From NCBI GenBank assembly GCA_964451255.1, contig CAYVHL010000001.1, positions 372,001 to 436,000 on the forward strand: a stretch of DNA of 64,000 bases, given 5' to 3'. Shown here piece after piece: positions 16,651 through 25,517 of this stretch; position 1 is the stretch's first letter, and each line of letters starts with the position of its first letter. Position numbers and translations under genes: made by a program. The notes beneath the pieces were generated by a model. The model was not told where the DNA came from. It saw only the letters and a list, made by a program, of their open reading frames with translations, and ran no database searches. Origin of the DNA: JAHBTB01 sp964451255. GTDB lineage: Bacteria > Armatimonadota > Fimbriimonadia > Fimbriimonadales > Fimbriimonadaceae.

Positions 16651-17970
16651 TCACGTCGCCCTCACCTCCGCGTCAAAGGCGTGCCCAGGGAATCCTTCTG
16701 CGTCAGCGAGTGTGGCGATGGTTGGCGATAATATCGCCAAGTCTGATTGGGTCAACATAGACACAGACTGCACCCGTAGGAAGTCCACGACACTCACCGG
16801 CGAACCAAACCGGGCCGCACCAGAGGTCGGCAGGGTGTGCGACGGCCCGCTGCAGTAGTCCCCGGCGCTTTGCGGCGTGTGAGGACCGATCAGGACGCAC
16901 CCAGAGGATGCCACGCCCTGCGCCACCTCCGCCGCGTTCTCCACAAGGAGAGATACGTGCTCCGGCGCGAACCGGTTGAGGACTTCTACCGCCTCCTCGT
17001 CACCGGACACCAGCACCGCGCACGACCGCTCGCCAACGGATCTTCGTAACACGTCTGACCGGGCAGATTTGATCACCTGCTCGTCGATTGCGAGCAATAT
17101 CATTTGCAAATCCTCCTCAGATCGGCATACCAACATCCCCACATTGTCAGGCGCGTGCTCCAATTGGCACAACAGGTCGGCCGCCGCCCAGCGCGGGTCC
17201 ACCGAGGCGTCTGCATAGACAGCCACCTCGCTAGCGCCCGCGTAGCCGTCCAACCCCACCGCGCCCCACATCTGCCGCTTTGCTTCGTTCACGTAGGCGT
17301 TGCCTGGGCCGACGATCTTATCGACTCTCGGGAGCCCCTCTATCCCCAGGGCCATGGCCGCCACCGCAGACGCGCCCCCTGCTTTCAGGACCAGATCCAC
17401 CCCAAGTTCCCGACAGGCGATCAACACCTCCGGACAGACCGTGCCGTCTTTGCGCGTAGGCGTCGCCACCACGGTCCACCCGACGCCTGCGACGGTCGCA
17501 GGCACGACGTTCATGACCACGCTGCTTGGGTAGGAAGCCAGGCCGCCCGGCACGTAGACGCCGACGCGGGCCATCGGCAACATCCTTTGTCCTTCGAAGC
17601 CGGTGTCCTCGGCGTCGGTGGCGTCGGTCCGCCACCCCCAACCGGACGGAAGCTTCTCCCACTCCGCCGTCAGGACCTCCAACTGCACCTCGTGGAACTC
17701 CCGCACCCGTTCGATCGCGGTCTTCAAGGCGGCCTCCACTTCGGGCCCTACGACGGCGTCGGCGATTTCCTCGTCCGTGACAAACAGGGAATCGACCAGT
17801 GCGGAGTCGAACCGACGGGACAACTCCAACACGGCTTCGGCCCCACGTGACCGGACGTCAGCGATGATCTCGGACACGACCGACAGCAGCCCAGGCTCGA
17901 AGGACGGCGACCGGTCCAGCCACCGGGCCAATTCGGGGTCGCCATAGCGGACGACGGGCAACAGGCTCAA
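16651..17970 (-). CDS. hisD: Histidinol dehydrogenase
   Basis: Predicted 439-aa enzyme for the last two steps of histidine biosynthesis (L-histidinol to L-histidine, NAD-dependent, zinc). Zinc and catalytic residues are present: QLEH (Gln and His ligands), FAPEHVSL (catalytic Glu-His), SAGDYCSGPSHTLPTSG (Asp ligand) and EGFPGH (His ligand). The GPGNAYVNEAKRQ segment is also family-typical. Its ATG overlaps the gltX stop (ATGA). No other his gene is in the window, so it is separated from the rest of the pathway. Confidence 0.97.
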   Translation of the reverse strand: MSLLPVVRYGDPELARWLDRSPSFEPGLLSVVSEIIADVRSRGAEAVLELSRRFDSALVDSLFVTDEEIADAVVGPEVEAALKTAIERVREFHEVQLEVLTAEWEKLPSGWGWRTDATDAEDTGFEGQRMLPMARVGVYVPGGLASYPSSVVMNVVPATVAGVGWTVVATPTRKDGTVCPEVLIACRELGVDLVLKAGGASAVAAMALGIEGLPRVDKIVGPGNAYVNEAKRQMWGAVGLDGYAGASEVAVYADASVDPRWAAADLLCQLEHAPDNVGMLVCRSEEDLQMILLAIDEQVIKSARSDVLRRSVGERSCAVLVSGDEEAVEVLNRFAPEHVSLLVENAAEVAQGVASSGCVLIGPHTPQSAGDYCSGPSHTLPTSGAARFGSPVSVVDFLRVQSVSMLTQSDLAILSPTIATLADAEGFPGHAFDAEVRAT

Positions 17971-19511
17971 CGCAACATCCCCTTCGCCCTTTCCAGCCTA
18001 GCTGTCATCCGGCCCACGCCTAGAACGGACATCAGTTCGAACAACCCCGGCCCGGTCGTCTTGCCCGTGAGAGCGACACGGACGGGATGCACCACCGGTC
18101 CGAGTTTCTCGATGCCGTTTTCCACCGCGTAGCCGCGCAACAGGTTCTCGCACCACTCCGGCCCCACCGCACCGGTTTTGTTCGAGAGCGCGGCCAAGAA
18201 CGAGCTGAACATCGGCCCGACGTGCTCCTGGCCGAACCACTTCTCCACCGACTTTGGGTCGAACTCGACTTCGTCCACCATGAAGAACTCACATGCAGGG
18301 CCGAAGTCGGCCAGCGTCGTCACTCTCTCCTGCTCAAGCACGACCGCAGCCAAGGCGTACTCTCGGTCGGTGCGGGCTCGATCTGCCAGAAGGGTCAACG
18401 CGTTCCACGTCTTCTCCGGGTTCAGCTTGCCCAGTTCTTCGTCCGCCTCCGCCCAATAGGCTTTGGCGTGGGCCGAGTCGGACAACGAGACCACGGCGTC
18501 GAGCAGTTCCGGCGGCGACATCGAACGGATGGCGACCCCGTTCATCCAAGTCAGCTTGGCCATGTCGAACCGGCCAGGCGAGGCCTGCAGTCCATCGACG
18601 CTGAAGTTTTCTATGAGCTCGGCCGGAGTCATGACCTCCCGGTCTTCGCCCGGCGCCCAACCGATGAGGGCAACAAAGTTCTTGAGCGGCTCTGGCAGTA
18701 TCCCCATGGCGGCGTAATCCAGAACGCGGGTGGCCCCGTGCCTTTTGCTCAGCTTCTTGCCGTCTGCTCCCGTGATGACACTGCAATGCACCCAGACCGG
18801 AGGTGTCCACCCGAACGCCTGGATCAACGCGGTGTGCTTGGGAAGGCTCGGGATCCACTCCTCACCGCGAAAGACGTGAGTGATACCCATCATATGGTCA
18901 TCCACGATGGCGGCGAAATGGTAGGTCGGCATGCCGTCGGCCTTGATCAGTACGGGGTCGTCGACCACGTCGCTGTCCCACTCCAACCGTCCTCGGATGG
19001 CGTCTTGGGCTACGATCGTCTGGCCTCGAGGCACCTTGAGCCGCACGACGCTCGGCTTTCCTTGGCCTTCGGCTTCGGCGACCTTGTCGGGGGAAGCGTC
19101 GCGCCACTCCCCGCCGAAGTAGCCGGTCGCCATTTTGTTCACCTGCTGGAACGTCCGCATCTCGTCCAGTTCTTCGGGAGTGTCGTACGCCCGATAAGCA
19201 TGGCCTTTGGCCAACAACTCTTCCACCCAAGGCAGGTAGATGCCTGCCGCCTGCCTCTCGCTTTGACGGTAGGGTGCATGCGGCCCGCCGACATGGGGCC
19301 CTTCGTCAAATGTGATGCCGACCCACTCGAGCGTCGAGACGAACTCCTCCTCCGACTCAGGGTTGTATCTCGTCCGGTCCGTGTCCTCGATGCGCAGGAT
19401 GTTCACTCCGCCGTGGTGCTTGGCGAAGAGGTGGTCGTAAAGCGCCGTCCGCAGCGCCCCGACGTGGAGCAGGCCGGTAGGGCTGGGGGCAAATCGGACG
19501 CGCACGGACAT
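17967..19511 (-). CDS. gltX: Glutamyl-tRNA synthetase
   Basis: Predicted 514-aa class I synthetase. The HIGH-type motif is PSPTGLLHVGALRTALY (about residues 9-25) and the KMSKS-type motif is KKLSKRHGA (about 252-260). Length is normal for a bacterial GluRS. It may also charge tRNA-Gln if the organism uses the amidotransferase route; this cannot be decided here. The ATG is preceded by TACATT (19520-19525) 8 nt upstream, suggesting a leaderless mRNA, and it is the first gene of a gltX-hisD operon. Confidence 0.97.
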   Translation of the reverse strand: MSVRVRFAPSPTGLLHVGALRTALYDHLFAKHHGGVNILRIEDTDRTRYNPESEEEFVSTLEWVGITFDEGPHVGGPHAPYRQSERQAAGIYLPWVEELLAKGHAYRAYDTPEELDEMRTFQQVNKMATGYFGGEWRDASPDKVAEAEGQGKPSVVRLKVPRGQTIVAQDAIRGRLEWDSDVVDDPVLIKADGMPTYHFAAIVDDHMMGITHVFRGEEWIPSLPKHTALIQAFGWTPPVWVHCSVITGADGKKLSKRHGATRVLDYAAMGILPEPLKNFVALIGWAPGEDREVMTPAELIENFSVDGLQASPGRFDMAKLTWMNGVAIRSMSPPELLDAVVSLSDSAHAKAYWAEADEELGKLNPEKTWNALTLLADRARTDREYALAAVVLEQERVTTLADFGPACEFFMVDEVEFDPKSVEKWFGQEHVGPMFSSFLAALSNKTGAVGPEWCENLLRGYAVENGIEKLGPVVHPVRVALTGKTTGPGLFELMSVLGVGRMTARLERAKGMLR

Positions 19512-19519
19512 TGCGCGTC

Positions 19520-19525
19520 AATGTA
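19520..19525 (-). promoter_or_regulatory. -10 hexamer TACATT of a probable leaderless gltX transcript
   Basis: Read on the minus strand, TACATT ends 8 nt before the gltX ATG. No RBS is visible between them. Confidence 0.4.
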
Positions 19526-19716
19526 CCGGCTGGCCCTCAGTCCGGATAGGCTCGGACGCTGGACGCCCGCCGAGAGTCAGAATGGCTCGACAGGCCTACG
19601 TGCTAGAAGCGGGGTTTGTCGGCCGACACGCGACCCTCAGTCGCGTGATTCCACTGACCCGCCGCGGTGGAAACGGTTGCGGAATCGGGCCATTCACTAA
19701 CTTCACCTAACTTGCC

Positions 19717-19745
19717 TTGCTTCCGTGACCTGGCCCTGACATCAT
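19717..19745 (+). promoter_or_regulatory. Candidate promoter for the attenuated leader
   Basis: TTGCTT (19717-19722), 17-nt spacer, CATCAT (19740-19745). Agreement with consensus is only moderate. It would give a leader of about 150 nt up to the terminator at 19861-19899. Confidence 0.25.
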
Positions 19746-19823
19746 AGTTTGAAAGGCCGACCATCAAGGTCGAGCCACAGGCAGGGCCCGGCAAGTGAAG
19801 TGCACGAAGCCCTGTCAGACCGA

Positions 19824-19864
19824 CGGCCGAGGGAAGAAGCACCTAGGGCTGTTCTGTTCGGCCG
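19824..19864 (+). promoter_or_regulatory. Candidate antiterminator hairpin
   Basis: CGGCCGA (19824-19830) can pair perfectly with TCGGCCG (19858-19864). The 3' arm shares four bases with the 5' arm of the terminator stem, so the two hairpins exclude each other, as in attenuators and riboswitch expression platforms. No known riboswitch aptamer was recognised upstream. Confidence 0.35.
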
Positions 19865-19899
19865 GGGCGCAGACCTGCCTGCTCCGGCTGTTTTTTTTT
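19861..19899 (+). terminator. Strong intrinsic terminator upstream of the ABC operon
   Basis: GCCGGGGC (19861-19868) pairs with GCTCCGGC (19881-19888) with one G-U pair, followed almost directly by nine T residues (19891-19899). No coding gene on this strand ends upstream, so it must end a noncoding RNA or control read-through into the gene starting at 20008. Confidence 0.8.
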
Positions 19900-20007
19900 G
19901 CCTCGAGCCAGTCCCAGGGCACCGGCTCGTAACCGAAGCGGATCCGTTGCACGAGCGGGGAGCCCGCACGTCCCGTTGGCGGTCGCCGGGGTAAAAGACC
20001 AAACCTA

Positions 20008-20874
20008 ATGGCGCGTGTCGGGTTTGTCGGTCTTGGTGTCATGGGAGGGCCGATGGCGGCGCACTTAGCACGTGCCGGACACGACGTCCGTGTCTGGAAC
20101 CGGACGCCGGGAAAGGACGGCCTTGCTCTCGAATCCGGGGCCACCCTGGCGCCCAACCTCCTGCAGGTAGCCAAAGATCGAGAAATCGTCTTCACCTGCG
20201 TGGGAAAGACAGAGGACGTGCACAGCGTGTTGGCGGAGATGCTCCTGTCAGCCGCGCCAGGGACTCTTTTCGTCGACCACTCAACAATATCTCCCAAGGG
20301 AGCGGCCGAGTTTCACCGCCAACTGGCCGGCCGAGAAAGACGGTTTCTTGACGCGCCCGTGACCGGCGGCTCGATGGGGGCGGAGAAGGGCCAGTTGACC
20401 ATTTTCTGCGGCGGATCGGAAGCGGATTACAAGCAGGCAGAGCCGATCATGCGGTCCTACGCAAAGCGCACAGAGTTGGTCGGCGGGCCAGGTGCGGGCC
20501 AGATGATGAAGGCGGCAAACCAGATCGCCGTCGGTGGCGCGCTCCTAGCCTTGTGCGAGAGCCTCGCCTTTGCCGAGAAAGCCGGACTGAACCTTGCCCA
20601 GGCCCGTGAACTCCTCGCTTCTGGCGCGGCAGGATCCTGGGCGTTCGAAAACTATGGGCCCAAGGTGCTCGCCCGAGACTGGACGCCTGGGTTCAGCATA
20701 AACAACCAACTGAAGGATTTCACATACTGCCGAGAAGCGGCGCATGAACTCGGGGCCACGTTGCCGGGCACCACGATCGTCGCCAACCTGCTCCAAAGAC
20801 TTCAGGACAGGGGCCGGGGTGACGACACGACGGCGGCGCTTTTTGATCTCCTCACTGAAGTAGGCGGGACGTGA
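20008..20874 (+). CDS. NAD(P)-dependent beta-hydroxyacid dehydrogenase (HIBADH/GarR family)
   Basis: Predicted 288-aa oxidoreductase. The N-terminal Rossmann motif is GFVGLGVMGGPMA (about residues 5-17); the substrate motif FLDAPVTGGSMGAEKG (about 113-128) and the helix with catalytic Lys in GAGQMMKAANQI (about 163-174) define the 3-hydroxyisobutyrate / tartronate semialdehyde reductase / glyoxylate-succinic semialdehyde reductase family. Exact substrate cannot be read. It lies 109 nt after the terminator and overlaps the ABC ATPase gene (GTGA), so it may act on a compound connected with the imported substrate. Confidence 0.88.
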   Translation: MARVGFVGLGVMGGPMAAHLARAGHDVRVWNRTPGKDGLALESGATLAPNLLQVAKDREIVFTCVGKTEDVHSVLAEMLLSAAPGTLFVDHSTISPKGAAEFHRQLAGRERRFLDAPVTGGSMGAEKGQLTIFCGGSEADYKQAEPIMRSYAKRTELVGGPGAGQMMKAANQIAVGGALLALCESLAFAEKAGLNLAQARELLASGAAGSWAFENYGPKVLARDWTPGFSINNQLKDFTYCREAAHELGATLPGTTIVANLLQRLQDRGRGDDTTAALFDLLTEVGGT

Positions 20875-22391
20875 CAGACGCTCCAGACAAGGGCACAATC
20901 CCGCGCGTCCAAATGCGCGGCGTCACCCAAGATTTCGGCCCGGTTCGCGCGTTAGACGCTGTCGACCTTGATGTGCGCAAGGGGAGTGTCCACGCCCTTC
21001 TGGGTGAAAACGGCGCTGGCAAGACCACGCTCATGCGTGTGCTCTACGGCGCACTCAGGCCAACTTCGGGTGAAGTCTTCCTAAGCGGGAACCGGCTCGT
21101 TCTTCACTCCCCTGCCGAAGCCCTCCGATCGGGCATCGGCATGGTGAGCCAGCACTACGCGATCATCCCTGACTTGACCGCCATCCAGAACCTGATCCTT
21201 GGTGCGGAAGGCGCCGCCGTAATCGACCTGCAGAGGGCCAAATCGCGTGCTGAAGACCTGGCCGCGTCTATGGGATTTGTGTTCGACTGGGATTCGAAGG
21301 CAGCCTCCCTTGGACCTGCCGGATCCCAGAAGCTGGAGATCCTCAAGCTGTTGTGGCGGGACGTCGACGTGATGATCCTAGACGAACCTACGGCGATGTT
21401 GTCCCCAGAGGATTCGGATGCGCTTTACGCCAGCCTCCGCACCCTCGCCGGACAAGGCAGGACCGTCATCGTGGTCACCCACCGGCTGGGCGAGGTCACC
21501 GCTCACTGCGACCATGTGACGGTCTTGCGACAGGGGAAACGGGTCGCGGACTTTCCTGTCGGTGAAAGGAGCCAACGAGAAATCGCCGAACTTGTCGTCG
21601 GCAAGACATTGACAGAGACCTTTCTGGGCCACCGCGACCCAGGTCCCGCCTTGTTGTCGGCGACGGGCCTCCGCGTCAAAGGAGACCGTGGAGACATAGC
21701 GGTGGACGGTGCGTCCCTGGAACTGCGGTCGGGTGAGATCGTCGGGTTGGCGGGCGTGGACGGAAACGGCCAGCGCGAACTGGTCCAGGCTCTCATCGGT
21801 GTCCGTGCGATCCAGTCGGGCGCCGTCTCCATCGCAGGCAACGACGCCACACGCCAATCCACCAGCCATCGGATCGCGGCTGGCCTCAGGTGTATTCCTG
21901 AAGACCGGCATGCGGAAGGCATCGTCGACGAGTTCGACTTGGTGGGGAACGCCAAATTGGGCCATCAGAGGCTCGACGCCTTTCGAAGCGGACCGTTCAC
22001 AGACGAGCGGTCCTGCCGACGGTTGGCGGCCGCCGTCGCCCAACGGTTCGAAACAAAGCACGCGAGCCTCGGCCAACGGATGGGAGAATTAAGCGGGGGG
22101 AACCAGCAACGGTTCGTCAACGCCAGGGCGTTGGCACACGAAGCCAAGGTCCTCCTCGCCTTCCAGCCATCCCGGGGCCTCGACATCGAAGCGACAAGGC
22201 GGGTCTACGCCGCCTTGGGAGACCTCGCCGACGCAGGAGGGGCGGCCATCGTCGTGTCGTTCGACCTGGACGAGCTCCTGGAGTTCTGCGACCGGATCGT
22301 GGTGATGCACGGCGGAAAGTTGGCCTCTCCACCGAGGGGCCAGGACCGCGACAGGGTGACCATCGGCGCGATGATGGTGGGCACGGCGTGA
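20871..22391 (+). CDS. BMP-type ABC transporter ATP-binding protein (two NBDs)
   Basis: Predicted 506-aa ATPase with two nucleotide-binding domains, like NupO/YufO or RbsA. Domain 1 has Walker A GENGAGKTT (about residues 45-53) and Walker B VMILDEPTAML; its signature reads LGPAGSQ instead of LSVGxxQ. Domain 2 has the degenerate Walker A GVDGNGQRE usual for this family, an intact LSGGNQQRF signature and LLAFQPSRGLD. It should energise uptake of nucleosides or simple sugars with the two permeases downstream. GTG start overlaps the previous stop (GTGA), and the stop overlaps the next gene (GTGA). No binding protein gene is adjacent. Confidence 0.9.
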   Translation: MTDAPDKGTIPRVQMRGVTQDFGPVRALDAVDLDVRKGSVHALLGENGAGKTTLMRVLYGALRPTSGEVFLSGNRLVLHSPAEALRSGIGMVSQHYAIIPDLTAIQNLILGAEGAAVIDLQRAKSRAEDLAASMGFVFDWDSKAASLGPAGSQKLEILKLLWRDVDVMILDEPTAMLSPEDSDALYASLRTLAGQGRTVIVVTHRLGEVTAHCDHVTVLRQGKRVADFPVGERSQREIAELVVGKTLTETFLGHRDPGPALLSATGLRVKGDRGDIAVDGASLELRSGEIVGLAGVDGNGQRELVQALIGVRAIQSGAVSIAGNDATRQSTSHRIAAGLRCIPEDRHAEGIVDEFDLVGNAKLGHQRLDAFRSGPFTDERSCRRLAAAVAQRFETKHASLGQRMGELSGGNQQRFVNARALAHEAKVLLAFQPSRGLDIEATRRVYAALGDLADAGGAAIVVSFDLDELLEFCDRIVVMHGGKLASPPRGQDRDRVTIGAMMVGTA

Positions 22392-23386
22392 ACGCGAGGC
22401 TGGGGTGGCTCCTCGTCGCCGCGACAGGGTTGGTCTGGGCTGTCATCTCTTCGGCAGGCGCCCCGCCGATCACCGCCGTCCACGAGATGCTGGTAGGCGC
22501 CCTTGGATCGCCCCAGGGTTGGCGAGAGACATTCAAGGAAGCGACACCCCTTCTCGTGCTGGGCGCTTCCGTCTTCCTCGCCCTCAAGGCCGGCCTCTTC
22601 AACATCGGCGCGGACGGGCAGTACATCGTCGGCGGGTTGTCAGCGACGGTGGTGGGGTTGCAAGTCACCGGCCCGGCCGGGGTCATCCTTGGAACGGCGG
22701 CGGGGTGCGGGGCTGGACTTGCCTGGGGGTTCTTGCCCGGTTGGATCAAGGCCTATCGCAACGGCCACGAGGTCATCACCACGATCATGATGAACAACAT
22801 CGCCCGCCTGGTAACGACGGCGTTGGCGGCGGGTGTCCTCAAAGCCCCGAACCAAGAGAACGCGGAGACGCGACTGCTTGACCCGGGCACGACCTTGCCC
22901 AACATCGTGCAGAACGGCGCCTTTCGTCTGAACTGGGCGTTCCTCGCTGGCCTCGCGGTCGTGGCAGCCATGGCCGTCTACTTCTCCCGCACCGTCTCGG
23001 GATTCGAAACCACCGCATCGGGATCGAACCCCAAGGCGGCGCGGTTTGCCGGTGTGGACGTGAGGCGGACGACACTCGGCGCGATGTTGGCAAGTGGAGC
23101 GGTCGCCGGATTCGCCGGCGCACTTCAGGTGTTCGCCGTCAAGCACCAGTTCAACGCGGACTTCAGCCCTGGCTACGGCTTTGACGCCCTCGGCGTCGCC
23201 CTGCTTGCGGCGGGTCAAGCTTGGTTCGTCATTCCGAGCGCGCTCCTTCTGGGAGCGCTTGCCCGCGGCACTTCTGCGCTGGCGATCCTGGGTGTCCCAA
23301 AGGGCCTCAACGGCGTCCTGCTCGGCCTCATCGTGCTTGTCTTCGCCGCGTTGCGCTACCGAAAGGAGGTGGCCTCAGATGGCTAG
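22388..23386 (+). CDS. BMP-type ABC transporter permease 1
   Basis: Predicted 332-aa integral membrane protein with about eight to nine helices and the BPD_transp_2 signature region (VFLALKAGLFNIGADGQ near residues 57-75; PKAARFAGV and GAVAGFAGALQVF near 220-245). It resembles NupP/YufP, one half of the heterodimeric channel for nucleosides. GTG start overlaps the ATPase stop (GTGA); its 3' end overlaps the second permease start by 8 nt. Confidence 0.9.
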   Translation: MNARLGWLLVAATGLVWAVISSAGAPPITAVHEMLVGALGSPQGWRETFKEATPLLVLGASVFLALKAGLFNIGADGQYIVGGLSATVVGLQVTGPAGVILGTAAGCGAGLAWGFLPGWIKAYRNGHEVITTIMMNNIARLVTTALAAGVLKAPNQENAETRLLDPGTTLPNIVQNGAFRLNWAFLAGLAVVAAMAVYFSRTVSGFETTASGSNPKAARFAGVDVRRTTLGAMLASGAVAGFAGALQVFAVKHQFNADFSPGYGFDALGVALLAAGQAWFVIPSALLLGALARGTSALAILGVPKGLNGVLLGLIVLVFAALRYRKEVASDG

Positions 23387-24233
23387 TCCTATCCTTCAGT
23401 TGGCGACCAGCACGGCGATATTCAGCGCGCCGCTCGTCCTTGGCGGACTCGGAGCGATGATGAGCGAGAGGTCCGGTGTGATCAACATCGGGATCGAGGG
23501 CAAGATGCTCTTTGCCGCATGGGCGGCCGCTTTCGCGGGGGCGGCCACCGGCAACCCGCTCCTTGGGCTCGTCGCGGCTGTCGTAGCCGCCACGGTCGTA
23601 AGCCAGGCCCACTGGTCGATGACCCAGATCTTCCGAATCGACCACGTGATCAGCGGTATGGGCCTCAACGCGGTGGCCGCGGGAGCGACCTCACTCCTGA
23701 ACCACAGCCTCCTGGCCAAGTACGCCGGGATCAAGGCCGCAGCCCTCCCGCTTCCCTTCTTTTGGGTCGCATCGGTTGTGGCTGCAGCGGGCGCAGCATT
23801 CGTCCTTGCCCGAACTCGGGGCGGCCTTCGGTTGTCGGCCGTGGGCTTCGATCCCGACAAGGCCCGGCAAGTCGGCCTGCGGCCAGAGGCCATCCGCTTC
23901 AAAGCCCTGCTCGCCACCGGCCTCCTGGCGGGTCTGGCCGGGAGCCTGCTTGTCAGCAACGCGGGCGGCTTCACCGACAACATGACGTCCGGACGCGGCT
24001 ACATCGCGCTCGCGGCGGTCATCCTCGGTGGCTGGCGTCCCTGGCCGACCTTAGCGGCATGTCTACTGTTCGGCTTCGCCGACGCCGCCCAACTCCAACT
24101 CCAAGGGACAGACTTTTTCGGGGCGGCCATACCGCCCGAGGCGTGGCAGTGCCTACCCTATGTGGCGACCCTTCTCGCCCTGGTCGCCAAGTTAGGCGGC
24201 ACACAGGCGCCAGCCGGTTTGGGCCGCCACTGA
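23379..24233 (+). CDS. BMP-type ABC transporter permease 2
   Basis: Predicted 284-aa membrane protein with about eight helices, similar to NupQ/YufQ: LGGLGAMMSERSGVINIGIEG (about 21-41), GLRLSAVGFDPDKARQVGL and the GRGYIALAAVILGGWRPW segment typical of this permease class. ATG at 23379 is chosen because of AAAGGAGGT 8 nt upstream, one of the best Shine-Dalgarno sites in the window; this also makes the gene overlap the preceding permease by 8 nt. Confidence 0.9.
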   Translation: MASPILQLATSTAIFSAPLVLGGLGAMMSERSGVINIGIEGKMLFAAWAAAFAGAATGNPLLGLVAAVVAATVVSQAHWSMTQIFRIDHVISGMGLNAVAAGATSLLNHSLLAKYAGIKAAALPLPFFWVASVVAAAGAAFVLARTRGGLRLSAVGFDPDKARQVGLRPEAIRFKALLATGLLAGLAGSLLVSNAGGFTDNMTSGRGYIALAAVILGGWRPWPTLAACLLFGFADAAQLQLQGTDFFGAAIPPEAWQCLPYVATLLALVAKLGGTQAPAGLGRH

Positions 24234-24246
24234 CGCCAGAAGCCAC

Positions 24247-24252
24247 TATAAT
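24247..24252 (+). promoter_or_regulatory. -10 hexamer TATAAT of a probable leaderless transcript
   Basis: A perfect TATAAT ends 8 nt before the ATG at 24261, without an RBS in between. The -35 region is weak. Confidence 0.5.
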
Positions 24253-24260
24253 GGACAGCG

Positions 24261-25517
24261 ATGGTCATCGGTCTAATCCTTCTAGCAAATAGTTCGGACG
24301 TGATTTCGACCACTCTGAACAGGATCGCGGCCGCCCACGAGGCGATGGGTTCCGCTTCGTTCTCGGCGACCGGACGGGTGACCCTTCAGGGCAAAGTCAG
24401 CGCGACCAAATCCGTCGTGCGCTACACCAGACCGGGCTCCTTCGTGTTGGAGCAGACGACCGACGACTCTCCGGACCCGGTGCGCGTCCTGAGCTTGTCC
24501 GGCAAGACGTTGACCGTCTATGACCCCAGCACCAGGCAATACGCGCGACGGATCTTTAGCAACGGTGTCGGGGTCAAGGAGGCGCTCGCCACATCCGGAA
24601 TGCAGATCGACCCTCTGGTCGTCAGCCTCATCGCTCCAGGCGGGATGTCCGAGTGGGTCAAGCAATTCGATAAGACCAAGAATTGGAAATTGTCGGAGGC
24701 CGGCCCCCGATACAAGCTGACGCTGTCAGGCGCCAGCGGATCGGCCGTCCTCGACGTCGAGTCGGCGACGGGCCGCCTCACCGGCTTGCATATCGGCGCG
24801 ATGGGCCAGACCATCGACTGGACGATCAGATACGGCGCCACGCCCGGGAACGCGACCTTTGCCTTGCCCAATGACGCCTTCGAAGTCACCGAGCTCGACC
24901 CGTCGCTTATCAATCCCAGATACGAGGACGACCAGGCCAGACACATCGCGGAGAAGATGTTCAAGGCGTACGACAAGCCCCGCGCCCTAGCCGTCGAAGT
25001 CAGTACAAAGGATCGAAAGTACAAGGTCTGGTACAAGCCAGGATTCGTCCGACAAGACGACGGTAACACCGACTGGCTCTATGGACGTGGTCGCTTGACC
25101 GTCGCATACAAAGGCACGACCTACTCCGGAGAAAGCAGCCTGCGAGAGACGGTCAACCGGCTCCCCAAGGCGCACACCCGCGTGGAACCGTTTGCCCGCG
25201 ACTTTATCAGCGGCCGCAATTACTTCCGGGTCGTCCTCGGGAGGGGTCAGAGGATCCGTGCCCAAGGGAAGACCAAGATCGAAGGTGACGACTGTACGAT
25301 CCTGGGGACAACGGGAGGATCGGTCGAGTACACACTGATCGTCCGCGAGAAGGACGGCTTGGTTCTTAGCCTGGGTTCACAGCCAACGGGGGGCAACACC
25401 GACCTCTCCGAAGAGATGTCGTTCCGCTACCTGCCCGTCAGCGGCGTGCTGAACGGACGGGACATGAAGGTCTCTGCCGGTGGCTCGGGCACAAGGCCGA
25501 TCAGCGAGTTGAAGTAG
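24261..25517 (+). CDS. Tandem LolA-like (DUF2092-type) exported protein
   Basis: Predicted 418-aa protein. After a short hydrophobic start, residues about 10-215 and 230-410 each look like an antiparallel-beta LolA/LolB-type fold: an N-terminal helix (IAAAHEAMGSASFSATGRV; IAEKMFKAYDKPRALAVEV), then strands with alternating polar/apolar residues and a late 'classification' strand. Members of this fold carry lipoproteins or sense lipids. Signal peptide is short, so export is uncertain. Its end overlaps the convergent S41 protease gene by 17 nt. Function unassigned. Confidence 0.65.
   Translation: MVIGLILLANSSDVISTTLNRIAAAHEAMGSASFSATGRVTLQGKVSATKSVVRYTRPGSFVLEQTTDDSPDPVRVLSLSGKTLTVYDPSTRQYARRIFSNGVGVKEALATSGMQIDPLVVSLIAPGGMSEWVKQFDKTKNWKLSEAGPRYKLTLSGASGSAVLDVESATGRLTGLHIGAMGQTIDWTIRYGATPGNATFALPNDAFEVTELDPSLINPRYEDDQARHIAEKMFKAYDKPRALAVEVSTKDRKYKVWYKPGFVRQDDGNTDWLYGRGRLTVAYKGTTYSGESSLRETVNRLPKAHTRVEPFARDFISGRNYFRVVLGRGQRIRAQGKTKIEGDDCTILGTTGGSVEYTLIVREKDGLVLSLGSQPTGGNTDLSEEMSFRYLPVSGVLNGRDMKVSAGGSGTRPISELK

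Larger units (their letters stand above)
19512..20007. other. 496-bp noncoding region between gltX and the ABC operon
   Basis: No convincing gene. It contains a perfect palindrome GTCGGCCGAC (19618-19627), an 8-bp stem hairpin CACGCGAC/GTCGCGTG (19627-19634 with 19640-19647), and then the leader and terminator described separately. Weak local likenesses to SRP and tmRNA motifs were examined and not accepted. No tRNA fold was found. Confidence 0.6.

Noticed and set aside
19575..19600. tmRNA-like 5' element (AATGGCTCGACAGG)
   Set aside because: One base short of the TTCGAC consensus, no tag reading frame with a terminal LAA, and no 3' tRNA-like half with a T loop downstream.
18087..19700. 537-codon open frame on the plus strand opposite gltX
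   Set aside because: Antisense shadow of gltX in GC-rich DNA; no recognisable domain.
19705..19745. SRP RNA-like element on the minus strand (CAGGTCACGGAAGCAAGG)
   Set aside because: It has a GGAA loop and the GGTCA, but not the conserved AGCAG half of the SRP S domain.
19603..19842. 79-codon open frame on the minus strand in the gltX-ABC intergenic region
   Set aside because: Hydrophilic, Arg/Ser-rich, no RBS, and no family; the sequence includes a GEVSEW segment of the kind seen when RNA genes are translated by mistake, but no tRNA-Ser fold was found.
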